Source: Candidatus Cloacimonadota bacterium (GTDB lineage: Bacteria > UBA4055). From it: a DNA stretch of 64,000 nt. The stretch covers positions 35,794-99,793 of the forward strand of contig PDON01000061.1 in assembly GCA_002742935.1 (NCBI GenBank), read 5' to 3'. Both the position numbers and the translations under genes were made by a program. Under the pieces are notes generated by a model. That model did no database searches and was not told the DNA's origin. It worked only from the letters and a program-made list of their open reading frames with translations. The number at the start of each line of letters is the position of its first letter. Within the stretch, counting starts at the first letter, position 1. Below, piece after piece: positions 36,549 through 45,641 of the stretch.

Positions 36549-39485
36549 ATGATTCTCTACTCCTCATACTCTTTTCCTGAAGGTGCTTTAAAGATAAGTT
36601 CCGTTATAGAGCATTTCATAAATATGAGGTTTCCCTACATAGCTGTTACGGATCACGGAACTATGGGGGGATTTCGAACACTTTCAAGGTTATCAAAAAA
36701 GAGAGGTATAAAACCTATCTATGGATTTGAAACCTTCTATAAATTGGAAGATGGCAGATACTTTAGGTTAATAGTTTATGTAAAAAATAGCGAAGGTTTT
36801 AAAGATCTTAATAAAATCTATAACTCTTCTAAAAAATCACAACTTGGATTTACATATATCAACAATATTGATCTTCTAAAATCTAATAATTTAATCTATC
36901 TATACAGTATTTATGACTATTGCTATCTTTCCAAGCAAGCTGTTTTTGTAGATTCTATTTTGGATATAAAACAGGAGATATACTCCTCTCCCCAAGAGAA
37001 TAGTTTTATACACCTTTTGGGAAATAAGGATACTCCTATTGTAAGAGAATCTCAGAGTTTTGGTATAGAGTATTTAAAAATAGAACCAATATTTACCCTT
37101 TCAAATAAAAGGAAAAAGCTCAACTATTATATGATGAAAATGAGAGGATTTGAGCCTTTAAAAAGTGAAAAGTTCTACTCAAAACCTCTCGAGTTAAAAC
37201 CCCTCAAGAACTGTAACGGAGATTTTGAGGAGGGTAATCCTAAATTTTCCAACCTTATTTTGGATAAGGATCTTCATGAAAAGCACAAGAAACAGTTTTA
37301 CAGAGCTTTAAGCTCTCTTTTATCGGAAGAGAATCTAAATTCTCGTAGAATTAAAACAGAGATTAAAATTATAGAAAAAAGTAATCTTGTTTGGGTTTTC
37401 ACACTTCTTATGGAGATAAAAAAAGATCTCCAAAAAAGAGGGGTTACAATATTTTTTTCCGGAGATATTGAGTATTTTAAATTATCAAATTTAACAGAGC
37501 TTACTACAACGGATCTACAGTTGTTTAGGTCAACATTTTTCAGCTATTTAAATAATATATCTCCCAAAAAGGAGATTGGAATAGTATGCTCATTAAAACA
37601 TAGAGATACTGTTATAGAGTACTTAATCCAAAAGTTTGGAAAGAGTAAAACCTCTCTTCTATCTACACCCAAAAAGTGGAATATTTCTTCTCTCATAAAG
37701 AGAATGGGTAAAATATTTTCATACAACTATAAAGATATTGAATCAATGCTTGCTCTTATTCCTCAAAACTACAGAAATATACCTCTGTTAAATCTATTCA
37801 GAGAGAAAGGGTTTTATGATCTTGTGAAGAGAGGGTATATATCAAAGGAGTTTTTTAGTTACGGTGTTATGCTAGATAGAACCGTAAGGGATAGCTATAG
37901 TTCAAAATCTACTATTGTTGTATCCTCTGAAGATATATCCAAAACAATACCTGTAAGAGAGGAGGACCATATAAATATCTCCCCTCTTTCCCATAATGAT
38001 CTAAGCGGATCAAATCTTTTCTCAATCCATATAAGATCATCAAATCTATACAAGAGTATAGATTTAACTACTAAATTAAAGAGCAGTGATGCTGATATTC
38101 TCATTGATGCTATAAAAAAGGGTAGTCTTGAATTTATACCATACTTTAAATATGACCCTGTAAGAGTTAAGATTTTTGATATGGGTTTAGAAAATAAGTT
38201 TATGGCTCTTGCTCTCTATCTTGAATCAGGATTGCATGATATCCACTCTCTTTCTGACAACTATAAGAAAGATGATTTTCCAAAACTAAAAAATGAGCTT
38301 AAAGATAGTTTTGGAAAGATTGTTTTTAGAGAACAGCTTATTACAGTAATCAATAAACTCTATAAGGAGGATAAATTTAACTCTTTGAGGAGAAGAGTTG
38401 AGGAGTTTAGATACAGTTCTCAGCTTTTGGGATATTTAAGTAAAATTAATGATGAGGATAATACTCAAAAAGTTAAGCTATTAAAAAAAATGGTTTTACC
38501 TCAAGCTTTCAGATCTTCTATTATAGATCATGCAAACAGAATAAGTATGGCTATATATACAGTTAAAGAGAGAAAAACAAACTTTAAAAAATTTATTTAC
38601 AGCAATATAGTAAGTTTAAAGAATAGCGATTATAACAATGCTTTTATAAGAAGGATTATTAATAATTATAATCTAAACTTTGATATTAGAAGATTTGGTA
38701 ATAGCAGAAAAGAGGTAAAAAACAGAATAGTTCTTCCACTCAACTTCATTAATGGTATAAGCAAGGAGTTTAATGATAATTTTATCTCATTTATAGATAA
38801 TTTTAACTCAAAAGATCCTATTGAAATTATATCAAATTTTGATGAGGGAAGGAATTTTAAACATCAGATAACTCTTCTTTTAAAGGTTGGCTTTTTTGAT
38901 CCTTTAGAGAGTAATAGAGTTTACCTCTTAAATATGGTTGAGAAACTTTACAGGAATGATCTTTTCTCGGATGTTGAAAAAAATTCTAATATAATTTCTG
39001 ATTTTAAACTGGATGTTAAGAGAAAACTTTACCATGAGATATTAAAACTTAACTACAACAGAAAAAGTACTCTTCTAAACTTTCTCACAAAATTTTTTGA
39101 TATTGATGATGAGTGGGAGATAAGTGAAATAAACAGAGTTGAAAAAAATAGATCATTGCTTGTAAACGGAAGAGTAGCTCCCCATTCCAAAAACTTTACA
39201 CACAATATTGATGATCTTATAATATACAATATAGAAAATGATAAATTCTATAATCAAACAACACTATTTTTAAGTTCACTTAAAGTGGTAATATATAAGA
39301 GTGATTATACTGAAGATCTTCACAAAAAATTGACCCCTTACATATCAAACTCTATGGGTGCAAAAATTATTATTTTAGATAACAGAGAGATTGAAACAGA
39401 TCTCTTTTTAACCATTAATTATCAAAACTTTGATGAAATTGAGGAGATCTTGGGAAATAGAAGGGTTGTAATCTCCGGAGCATAA
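36549..39485 (+). CDS. Catalytically inactive DNA polymerase III alpha (DnaE-like) paralogue
   Basis: A 978-residue protein that aligns by eye over the full C-family polymerase plan. PHP-like start: SSYSFPEG and IAVTDHGTMGGF (residues 32-42) as in DnaE, but the HxH of the first motif is replaced (MILYSSYS). Palm/fingers: HRDTVIEYLIQKFGKSK (351-367) matches the segment right after the DnaE PDxDxDF motif, yet that motif reads KKEIGIVCS (341-348), so both aspartates are gone. The GPGRGS nucleotide loop is replaced by FFSGD, and the third catalytic aspartate (KFDFLGL in DnaE) reads SIHIRSS. SSKSTIVVSSEDISKTIPV and the YQEQV-like FREQLITVINKL also match. A C-terminal OB-like part (about 880-978) follows. 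It is not a normal replicative polymerase; a structural or regulatory role is inferred. Confidence 0.8.
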   Translation: MILYSSYSFPEGALKISSVIEHFINMRFPYIAVTDHGTMGGFRTLSRLSKKRGIKPIYGFETFYKLEDGRYFRLIVYVKNSEGFKDLNKIYNSSKKSQLGFTYINNIDLLKSNNLIYLYSIYDYCYLSKQAVFVDSILDIKQEIYSSPQENSFIHLLGNKDTPIVRESQSFGIEYLKIEPIFTLSNKRKKLNYYMMKMRGFEPLKSEKFYSKPLELKPLKNCNGDFEEGNPKFSNLILDKDLHEKHKKQFYRALSSLLSEENLNSRRIKTEIKIIEKSNLVWVFTLLMEIKKDLQKRGVTIFFSGDIEYFKLSNLTELTTTDLQLFRSTFFSYLNNISPKKEIGIVCSLKHRDTVIEYLIQKFGKSKTSLLSTPKKWNISSLIKRMGKIFSYNYKDIESMLALIPQNYRNIPLLNLFREKGFYDLVKRGYISKEFFSYGVMLDRTVRDSYSSKSTIVVSSEDISKTIPVREEDHINISPLSHNDLSGSNLFSIHIRSSNLYKSIDLTTKLKSSDADILIDAIKKGSLEFIPYFKYDPVRVKIFDMGLENKFMALALYLESGLHDIHSLSDNYKKDDFPKLKNELKDSFGKIVFREQLITVINKLYKEDKFNSLRRRVEEFRYSSQLLGYLSKINDEDNTQKVKLLKKMVLPQAFRSSIIDHANRISMAIYTVKERKTNFKKFIYSNIVSLKNSDYNNAFIRRIINNYNLNFDIRRFGNSRKEVKNRIVLPLNFINGISKEFNDNFISFIDNFNSKDPIEIISNFDEGRNFKHQITLLLKVGFFDPLESNRVYLLNMVEKLYRNDLFSDVEKNSNIISDFKLDVKRKLYHEILKLNYNRKSTLLNFLTKFFDIDDEWEISEINRVEKNRSLLVNGRVAPHSKNFTHNIDDLIIYNIENDKFYNQTTLFLSSLKVVIYKSDYTEDLHKKLTPYISNSMGAKIIILDNREIETDLFLTINYQNFDEIEEILGNRRVVISGA

Positions 39486-39556
39486 TAAAAATAGTATCTT
39501 TTATTTTAAAAGTCGCTCTTAAAACCTTTATAAAATCTGAGATTGATTAAAAAAGT

Positions 39557-39673
39557 CAGACTACTTAGAAACGAATAGTTTAAGGAGTTCTGTTTTGTGC
39601 GATTTGATCCTAGAAAGGTGATTTGAGCAGAAAAGAAGGAGGAGGAAGAAATGTGAAGTTGGTAGACAGTCTG
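39557..39673 (+). repeat. Intergenic core repeat, copy 4 (shortened)
   Basis: 117 bases from CAGACT to AGTCTG, with AGAAACGAATAG, GATTTGATCCTAGAAAGGTGATTTGA split at 39601-39626, and a purine-rich replacement of the GACGCAGTAAT block. The inner hairpin is shortened. The outer stem TTTTGTGC / GCAGAAAA is mostly kept. Eleven-base direct repeats CTTTATAAAAT flank it (39526-39536, 39678-39688). Confidence 0.75.
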
Positions 39674-39819
39674 AGATCTTTATAAAATATATTCAGCAGC
39701 CTCCTACTTATCAATTTGTTTTTTATTCCAATTTAAGGTAAATTCAAAGTGGCAATATTTATTTAGAGCTTAAAGATTTTATAACTATGAGCTTACAACA
39801 AACATTTTAGGTAGATTTT

Positions 39820-41427
39820 ATGAAGGTATTAATTGTTAATCTTACAAGAATGGGAGATATTTTACAAACAACACCTCTAATTTATAACTATAAATCAAGA
39901 GGTGATATTGTTGACTACCTTGCCGTTAAAGGTTTTGGTAAAGTACTTAAATCTACAGGGCTCATAAATGAGCTTTTTGAAATATCTGTTGCCGAAGAGA
40001 TAAAAGCTTTAATATTAAAAGATTATAATAGAACATTTTTTAGTATAAAAGAGAAGATAGAGGTACTAAATAACCAAGTTTATGATCTGGTTATAAATTT
40101 AACTCATACAGATGAGAGTAGATCTATTACATCATTTATAAAAGCTAAGGAGTATAGAGGTATAGTTACGGGAGTAGATGGTGGTAAGGTTATTATACAT
40201 CCTTGGGAGATCTACTTTTATGTTTCAAACCTTAACAGAGGTTTAAATAAGATAAATCTTGTTGATATATACAACAGAATAGGAAATTTTGAAAGTACTC
40301 CTAAGCGTTTGTTTTATAATGTTGATGATAAAGATATAGATTCGGTAAAATCTAAGTTTAAAAATTTTTATACAATACAACTTGGGGCTTCAGTTGACAA
40401 TAAGAGATGGAGGGGTGAAAACTTTATAGAAACAGCCTCTAAAATCTATCGTAAGTATAAGCTTATACCTGCATTTGTGGGAGTTGAGAGTGAAAGACCT
40501 CTTTTGGAAACTATAATTTCAAGAATAGATTTTCCATACTATGATCTCATAGGTAAAACCTCAATAGGAGAATTGGCAGCTATATTAAAACTATCAAAAT
40601 TTCTTCTTACAAATGATACCGGAACCATGCATATTGGAGCTGCCGTTGGTGTTAAGATTATATGTATAGCCTTAGCAACTGCATACTCCCATGAAACCTC
40701 TCCATACAGTGAGGGAAACTTTATAATTGAAGCAGATATTGAATGTACACCATGCTCTTCAAAGATAGTTTGTACCAATCCCGTATGTAAAAATTATATA
40801 AATTCGGATCATATTTTAGGTTTGCTACCATCAATCTTAGAAGGTAAAGAAATTGATATTTCTAAGTATGATAAAGTTAAACTATTTAAAACAGAGTTTG
40901 ATCAATATAATAATCTAACACTTAAAGAGCTTACGAACAGAGATGAAAACAAAATCTACAGAGAGCTTTTTTATCATATAGTTGTAAACTCTTTTGGTTT
41001 TAAAAATTATAGCTCTCTTTCCGTATCAGAAAATAAAGTTGTAGAAATAGCTAATCTTATTATTAAATCTAAGGTTGATACTATTCCTTTAAAAGATCTT
41101 AAAAGGAATATGCTCTACCTTAAAGAGAAAGCTTTAATTGGTTTAAAACTTTCGGAAACTATGGAAGATCTGTTTAAAAAAGAGAGGTATGATGATCTTG
41201 TTAAGGCAGCAAAAGAGATTGAGGAGCTTGACAGCAATATAGTGAACTTTGGCTTTTCACATATAAAGCTTAGGATTATTACTTTTATGTTCCAAATTGA
41301 AAAAGAGAATATGGATAGTAATGATACGGGAGTAATAATTAACTATACATTAAAAATATATCTTCTTCTTTTAAAAAGGGTTTCTTTAGGATTGGATATT
41401 ATAGATTATTGCTTAAAACAAAGTTAG
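39820..41427 (+). CDS. Glycosyltransferase family 9 (heptosyltransferase-like) with long C-terminal extension
   Basis: A 535-residue cytoplasmic enzyme that probably adds a heptose or other sugar to a lipopolysaccharide-like or S-layer glycan. The N-terminal Rossmann part starts MKVLIVNLTRMGDILQTTPL, and the donor-binding part contains YTIQLGASVDNKRWRGENF, IGKTSIGELAAILKLSKFLL and TNDTGTMHIGAAVGV, all hallmarks of GT9. A cysteine-rich stretch CTPCSSKIVCTNPVCKN lies near residue 310. Usual GT9 enzymes have about 350 residues; the last 170 or so here are helical and unassigned. It heads a run of envelope-glycan genes. Confidence 0.9.
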   Translation: MKVLIVNLTRMGDILQTTPLIYNYKSRGDIVDYLAVKGFGKVLKSTGLINELFEISVAEEIKALILKDYNRTFFSIKEKIEVLNNQVYDLVINLTHTDESRSITSFIKAKEYRGIVTGVDGGKVIIHPWEIYFYVSNLNRGLNKINLVDIYNRIGNFESTPKRLFYNVDDKDIDSVKSKFKNFYTIQLGASVDNKRWRGENFIETASKIYRKYKLIPAFVGVESERPLLETIISRIDFPYYDLIGKTSIGELAAILKLSKFLLTNDTGTMHIGAAVGVKIICIALATAYSHETSPYSEGNFIIEADIECTPCSSKIVCTNPVCKNYINSDHILGLLPSILEGKEIDISKYDKVKLFKTEFDQYNNLTLKELTNRDENKIYRELFYHIVVNSFGFKNYSSLSVSENKVVEIANLIIKSKVDTIPLKDLKRNMLYLKEKALIGLKLSETMEDLFKKERYDDLVKAAKEIEELDSNIVNFGFSHIKLRIITFMFQIEKENMDSNDTGVIINYTLKIYLLLLKRVSLGLDIIDYCLKQS

Positions 41428-41535
41428 ATTTTTATAAAATTTTGTGAGAATAGTATATCTGTACTAACTACTTTAAATTGAACTTTGTATAACGTTAAAT
41501 GTTTAAACTCTGTTTTATAACCAATGGGTAGGTAT

Positions 41536-42264
41536 ATGGCTAGAAAAAAGGTTGGATCTAAAAAAAAAGTACAGAAGAGTAAAAGAGGTAAAAAGAGAAG
41601 TAAGAGCTCTATTTTTAGTTTAAATAAGATTTTAATTTTAATATTTGTAGCAATAGTTATCCTCTTTTTAATAAATATAGATAAACTTGGGATATTTAAA
41701 GGTGATGATTCTCCAATAGATATGGATAATATTGTTAAAATAAAAAAGAGGGATACTTTTTCTAAGGATATTGATAGAGAGGTAAAGAAAGATTATGAGG
41801 TAAATGAAAAAGATCTTGATAAATCAATTGAAAGGTTTGAGAAATATCAAAAATTGATAACTGATTATTCAAAAAAATATTTGGGTATCTCCTACAAACT
41901 TGGAGGTGATCCCGATAAAGAGAAAGGAACTGATAACTCCCACTTGATCTATGCCATTATAAAAAACTCTGCCCAAGAAAGTGGATATGGATTCCCAAAC
42001 TATCAACCAATAAAATCATTGTTAAAAAATTGTAGTAAAATATCTATTTCGGATATAAGAAACGGAGATCTTATAGTTGCAAAAGGTTATCCTGCACTAG
42101 TTTACAATATTGAGAAAAAAGATGGTTTTGATATTATCTATCTCTCATCAAAAAAGAGGAAAGTTGTAAGTGAAGAGAGTGAAAAACTTTCATCTTATTG
42201 GTTTAATAACAAATACTTTGAAGGTATATACAGATTAAACGATGATCTTTTTGAAAGAAGATAG
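41536..42264 (+). CDS. Membrane-anchored NlpC/P60-like protein lacking catalytic residues
   Basis: A 242-residue protein with a basic N terminus, one membrane helix (about residues 32-48), a charged linker, and a C-terminal domain resembling NlpC/P60: YLGISYKLGGDPDKEKGTDNSHL aligns, across two pieces, with YxGxPYxxGGxxxxGxDCSGL, and ISDIRNGDLIV with the usual LxPGDLxxF. The catalytic Cys is Asn (N134) and the expected His is missing (PALVYNI), so peptidoglycan cleavage is unlikely; a binding role is more probable. The start is set at the second ATG (41536) behind a TAGGTAT site. It sits between two glycosyltransferase genes. Confidence 0.6.
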   Translation: MARKKVGSKKKVQKSKRGKKRSKSSIFSLNKILILIFVAIVILFLINIDKLGIFKGDDSPIDMDNIVKIKKRDTFSKDIDREVKKDYEVNEKDLDKSIERFEKYQKLITDYSKKYLGISYKLGGDPDKEKGTDNSHLIYAIIKNSAQESGYGFPNYQPIKSLLKNCSKISISDIRNGDLIVAKGYPALVYNIEKKDGFDIIYLSSKKRKVVSEESEKLSSYWFNNKYFEGIYRLNDDLFERR

Positions 42265-42336
42265 ATATAAAACAGATAACAGTTCATATTTAAACTATTA
42301 ACTTAATTATTTATTATATATGTTTGAAAGAGTAGT

Positions 42337-43458
42337 ATGAAAATATTTTATCTTGATCTTGATCCTCTAAAGTTTAATTCAAGAGCTAAGAAGATTCTCA
42401 TTTCTTCAAATAATAGAGGAATAGATACTCAATTCATAGGTTGTTCAAAAGATAAATTCAAATTTGATAATGGAATAAAGGTTAAAGAGTTCTCCTTTTA
42501 TGCAAATTTCCCTCTAAAGTTAAGAATTATTTTTTTCTGGATAACAACGACTCTTTTTATGATAAAAGAGATTTTAAAAGAGGGTAAACCAAAATATATC
42601 TACTCCAACGATATCTACCCCATGCTTCCGGCATATACAATAAAGCTTATCTTTAATATTGATATAATCTACGATTCTCACGAATATTGGAGGGGACACT
42701 CTGCTCTTAAAAAAGATTCTTTAAGTTATAAATTTTGGATAGGATATGAATCCTTTCTAATAAAAAAATTTGATGAGGTTATAACAGTAGGTAAGGAGAT
42801 TGCTAAACTTCTAAAATCGGATCACTCTCTCAAAAAACTGCCCCACATAATACCCAATATTCCTGATACCAAAATAAAAGATTTAAGATCTGATTACATA
42901 AGAGAAAGATACTCTCTAAGTAGAGATACATTTATATTTATCTATCAAGGATCTCTCTACAAAGGAGATAGTTTTGATAAAATTATAGGAGCTGTTGAAA
43001 ATATTGAAAATTGTGCACTTGTTGTTGTATCTCACAAAATGGAAAGAATTGATGAGTATAAAAGAAAATATAAACATATCTTAGAGAAAAAAATTTTCTT
43101 TCATGAGGGTGTGGACCTTGACTCCTTAGCTAAGATAACATCTTCAGCCAATTGTGGATTAACCATATTTGAAAATTTGGGTGAAAGTTTCTACTACTCA
43201 GTACCCAACAAGATGTTTGAATATTTGGCATCATCAATACCTCAAGTGGTCTCAAATTTTCCTGAAATTGAACGATACGTAGTAAAGAATGGAATAGGGG
43301 TTTCTGTAGATCCCCATAATGAGAAGGAAATTTTTACTACTCTACTCAAAATATCAACGGATAAAGGTTTTTATAATAGATTGAAGGAGAGATCTTTTGA
43401 TATGAGAGATAGTTTTAAATGGGAAAACTATTTTGATAAAGTTTTTGATAATTTTTAA
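42337..43458 (+). CDS. GT4-type glycosyltransferase
   Basis: A 373-residue GT-B-fold enzyme. The N-terminal acceptor domain includes IIYDSHEYWRGHSAL, and the C-terminal donor domain includes FIYQGSLYKGDSFDKII and the end region YYSVPNKMFEYLASSIPQVV, matching the conserved FEYLAxGxPxV pattern near the catalytic glutamate. The sugar donor and acceptor cannot be read from the sequence. It follows the dead NlpC/P60-like gene by 72 bases and precedes a methyltransferase by 67, suggesting one surface-glycan gene group. Confidence 0.88.
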   Translation: MKIFYLDLDPLKFNSRAKKILISSNNRGIDTQFIGCSKDKFKFDNGIKVKEFSFYANFPLKLRIIFFWITTTLFMIKEILKEGKPKYIYSNDIYPMLPAYTIKLIFNIDIIYDSHEYWRGHSALKKDSLSYKFWIGYESFLIKKFDEVITVGKEIAKLLKSDHSLKKLPHIIPNIPDTKIKDLRSDYIRERYSLSRDTFIFIYQGSLYKGDSFDKIIGAVENIENCALVVVSHKMERIDEYKRKYKHILEKKIFFHEGVDLDSLAKITSSANCGLTIFENLGESFYYSVPNKMFEYLASSIPQVVSNFPEIERYVVKNGIGVSVDPHNEKEIFTTLLKISTDKGFYNRLKERSFDMRDSFKWENYFDKVFDNF

Positions 43459-43525
43459 AGTGGCACTATTTTTGTTACTTCTATCACCTATACATAAACC
43501 TATTGAGTAAGGGTTAAAAAGGATT

Positions 43526-44407
43526 ATGAAAAACTATACAGATGCAATAAAATATTGGAATAGAGACAGTGCAAGGGAGGAGATGATAAGGGAGGAAAAA
43601 TTTCCTTTGGTTGATATTCAAACCACTATTGCATGGATAAAAATTAATAAATACTTAAAAAAAGGTGGGATCTCCACTATTCTTGATGCCGGTGCCGGCG
43701 TTGGAAGATACTCTTTACCTCTGGCAAAAACAGGTTATAAAGTTACCCACTTAGATATTAGTAAAGATATGAATCTTGTGGCAATGAAAACAGCTGAAAA
43801 TGAGGATGTTAAAAATATCGATTTTCTCATAAGCGACATTTCACGTATGACATACATAGCCGATAAAAGTTATGATCTTGTAATAAGCTTTGATTCTCCT
43901 ATTACCTACTGCTATCCTGATCACTACAAAGCATTGAGCGAAGTATTGAGAGCTTCTAAAGATCTTGTAATGATAATGGTTTCAAGTAGGACAGGAACTA
44001 TACCCTTCTACATAGATTTTGATGTAGAGAGAGGATACAGAGATCCTAAAGATAACTCTCCTATTACATTTACGGCAACGGAATCTATTATAAATAATGG
44101 TGTTGAAATTTGGGAAAATGATATAAAAGAGTATCTTGAAAGAGAGGGTAAAGATGCTCCCAAAGATTACTCATTTGAGATAGATGAGCTTACGGAATAT
44201 ATTAAAAACTCCGGTTATGAAATTCTTGAAATAGGTGGTCTCGGAGCATTGGCAAGATCTATTAAACCTGAAAACTTAGAGATTATCCGTTCTGATGAAA
44301 GGCTTTTTAATAAGTTTATAACCTATTCCTTAGATTTTGATTTCAATAAGCATAATATAGGAATGGGTGCCGTTAATACAATGGTTATAGCAAAGAGAAA
44401 AGGTTAG
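43526..44407 (+). CDS. Class I SAM-dependent methyltransferase
   Basis: A 293-residue methyltransferase with a Rossmann fold. Motif I is ILDAGAGVGRYSLPLA near residue 53, the acidic ribose-binding strand is KVTHLDIS, and motif IV appears as YDLVISFDSPITY. The C-terminal part is unusual and helical. The substrate is unknown; its place after glycosyltransferases suggests modification of a glycan or lipid. Its end overlaps the convergent gene at 44404 by four bases. Confidence 0.88.
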   Translation: MKNYTDAIKYWNRDSAREEMIREEKFPLVDIQTTIAWIKINKYLKKGGISTILDAGAGVGRYSLPLAKTGYKVTHLDISKDMNLVAMKTAENEDVKNIDFLISDISRMTYIADKSYDLVISFDSPITYCYPDHYKALSEVLRASKDLVMIMVSSRTGTIPFYIDFDVERGYRDPKDNSPITFTATESIINNGVEIWENDIKEYLEREGKDAPKDYSFEIDELTEYIKNSGYEILEIGGLGALARSIKPENLEIIRSDERLFNKFITYSLDFDFNKHNIGMGAVNTMVIAKRKG

Positions 44408-45117
44408 AGTTTAGTACAGTAAACTTTAAGAAAATCTTTCATAAAATCTATAAAAACTAAATACTCTTTTGGTTTTGATAGATTCCACATATCAGTATAA
44501 ATAGCTATATATTTATCATTGATTTGTAAACTAACTTCCTTTGGGATAATACCCGTTTTAATCCTGCTCTTATAAGTAGTGAAAAGTGTAATAATTTTTT
44601 CGCATAACTCCCTATCAGACTCATTATACTCTTTCATCATCAATTTATACTGTTTTAAACCGATATCTCCTAGATTAACTTCCTTCCAATCAGTGGAAAA
44701 TGGTTTATACCTCCCAATGACTCCAAAAGTAATATTTTTATGAAAATAGATTAAATTAATACTTTTACTATTCTCAGGGAGTTCAACTAAACAAACTGAC
44801 CAAGAAGGAATAAACTTTTCTTTAATAGTTCCTATTGAGTTATCATCTAATTCAAAACAGAAAATATCCTTTCCTGAAATATTACCACTTATATTTTTTT
44901 TAATTGGAAGTTCACTTAAACCAAAATCAAACATTCCTTTAATTTTTTTAGCAATTTCCATATTATCTTCATCAAAATAAGTGAAACCGGTTTTTTGGGC
45001 TAATTTTTGGAATAATAGCTTCTCTTTAGTTTCTGTGCGGTATGAAAGATAACGCAGAAAAAGCTTAAAAAAAGCAACAAAACAAATTACTATTAAAACA
45101 AATTTGATAATTTCCAT
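44404..45117 (-). CDS. Membrane-anchored protein of unknown function
   Basis: A 237-residue protein with one N-terminal membrane helix (about residues 4-22, VLIVICFVAFFKLFL) and a soluble domain beginning LLFQKLAQKTGFTYFDEDNM, followed by LPIKKNISGNISGKDIFCFEL. This layout (short LA..TGF helix, then a NxxxGxxxGxxxxxFE strand pair) is seen in a widespread group of uncharacterised proteins, but no function is known. The start is set at the ATG at 45117, which has GAGGGA upstream, rather than the in-frame ATG 15 bases earlier. It is convergent with the methyltransferase gene. Confidence 0.65.
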   Translation of the reverse strand: MEIIKFVLIVICFVAFFKLFLRYLSYRTETKEKLLFQKLAQKTGFTYFDEDNMEIAKKIKGMFDFGLSELPIKKNISGNISGKDIFCFELDDNSIGTIKEKFIPSWSVCLVELPENSKSINLIYFHKNITFGVIGRYKPFSTDWKEVNLGDIGLKQYKLMMKEYNESDRELCEKIITLFTTYKSRIKTGIIPKEVSLQINDKYIAIYTDMWNLSKPKEYLVFIDFMKDFLKVYCTKL

Positions 45118-45641
45118 ACTTCCCTCTTTCATAACAATAAAAGTAGCTACCCCATGAGATATAACTTTCCTTTTTATACTGTCTTCTATCAGTATTATAA
45201 TAAGATTTTATATATCTAGGATCTACCAAAAAAGGATAAAAATAAATTATTGAATAGTTTGAAAGGATATATTTGAAATAAAATGGAAGATTTTTAAATA
45301 ATTTTCGTTGGAAACTTTGTAGTTCTTTTGAGAGAAAAAAGTAATGGAAAGAAAATTTAACTTCACTGACTCTTTGTAGTTGGCATTAAGGATAGTAAAA
45401 GATCAGTTTTTTAATTTAAGCCTCTACACCTCGTAAGTAGCTATTTAACCTCAAATAAGAATTTCTTACAAAATCTACATTAAATATTTGATTAAAAATG
45501 TAAAATTATCTATAAAGATTATTAACCTATCATAAATTATACACTTTCCTATTGAATAAACTCTAATAATGATTATCTTAAATCTAATACAAAAAACTGT
45601 AACAGATCGGTTATTATTAAATTTTATTTGGGAGTATATAT
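45118..45641. other. Long divergent gap
   Basis: About 520 AT-rich bases between the divergent gene at 45117 and argS. It must hold both promoters; GGGAG precedes the argS ATG. I found no repeat copy, RNA gene, long hairpin or convincing small gene. Confidence 0.4.

Noticed and set aside
39526..39688. CTTTATAAAAT direct repeats around core repeat copy 4 as a target-site duplication
   Set aside because: They are AT-rich and 11 bases long, they do not abut the element ends, and chance cannot be excluded, so they are kept only as a note on that repeat.
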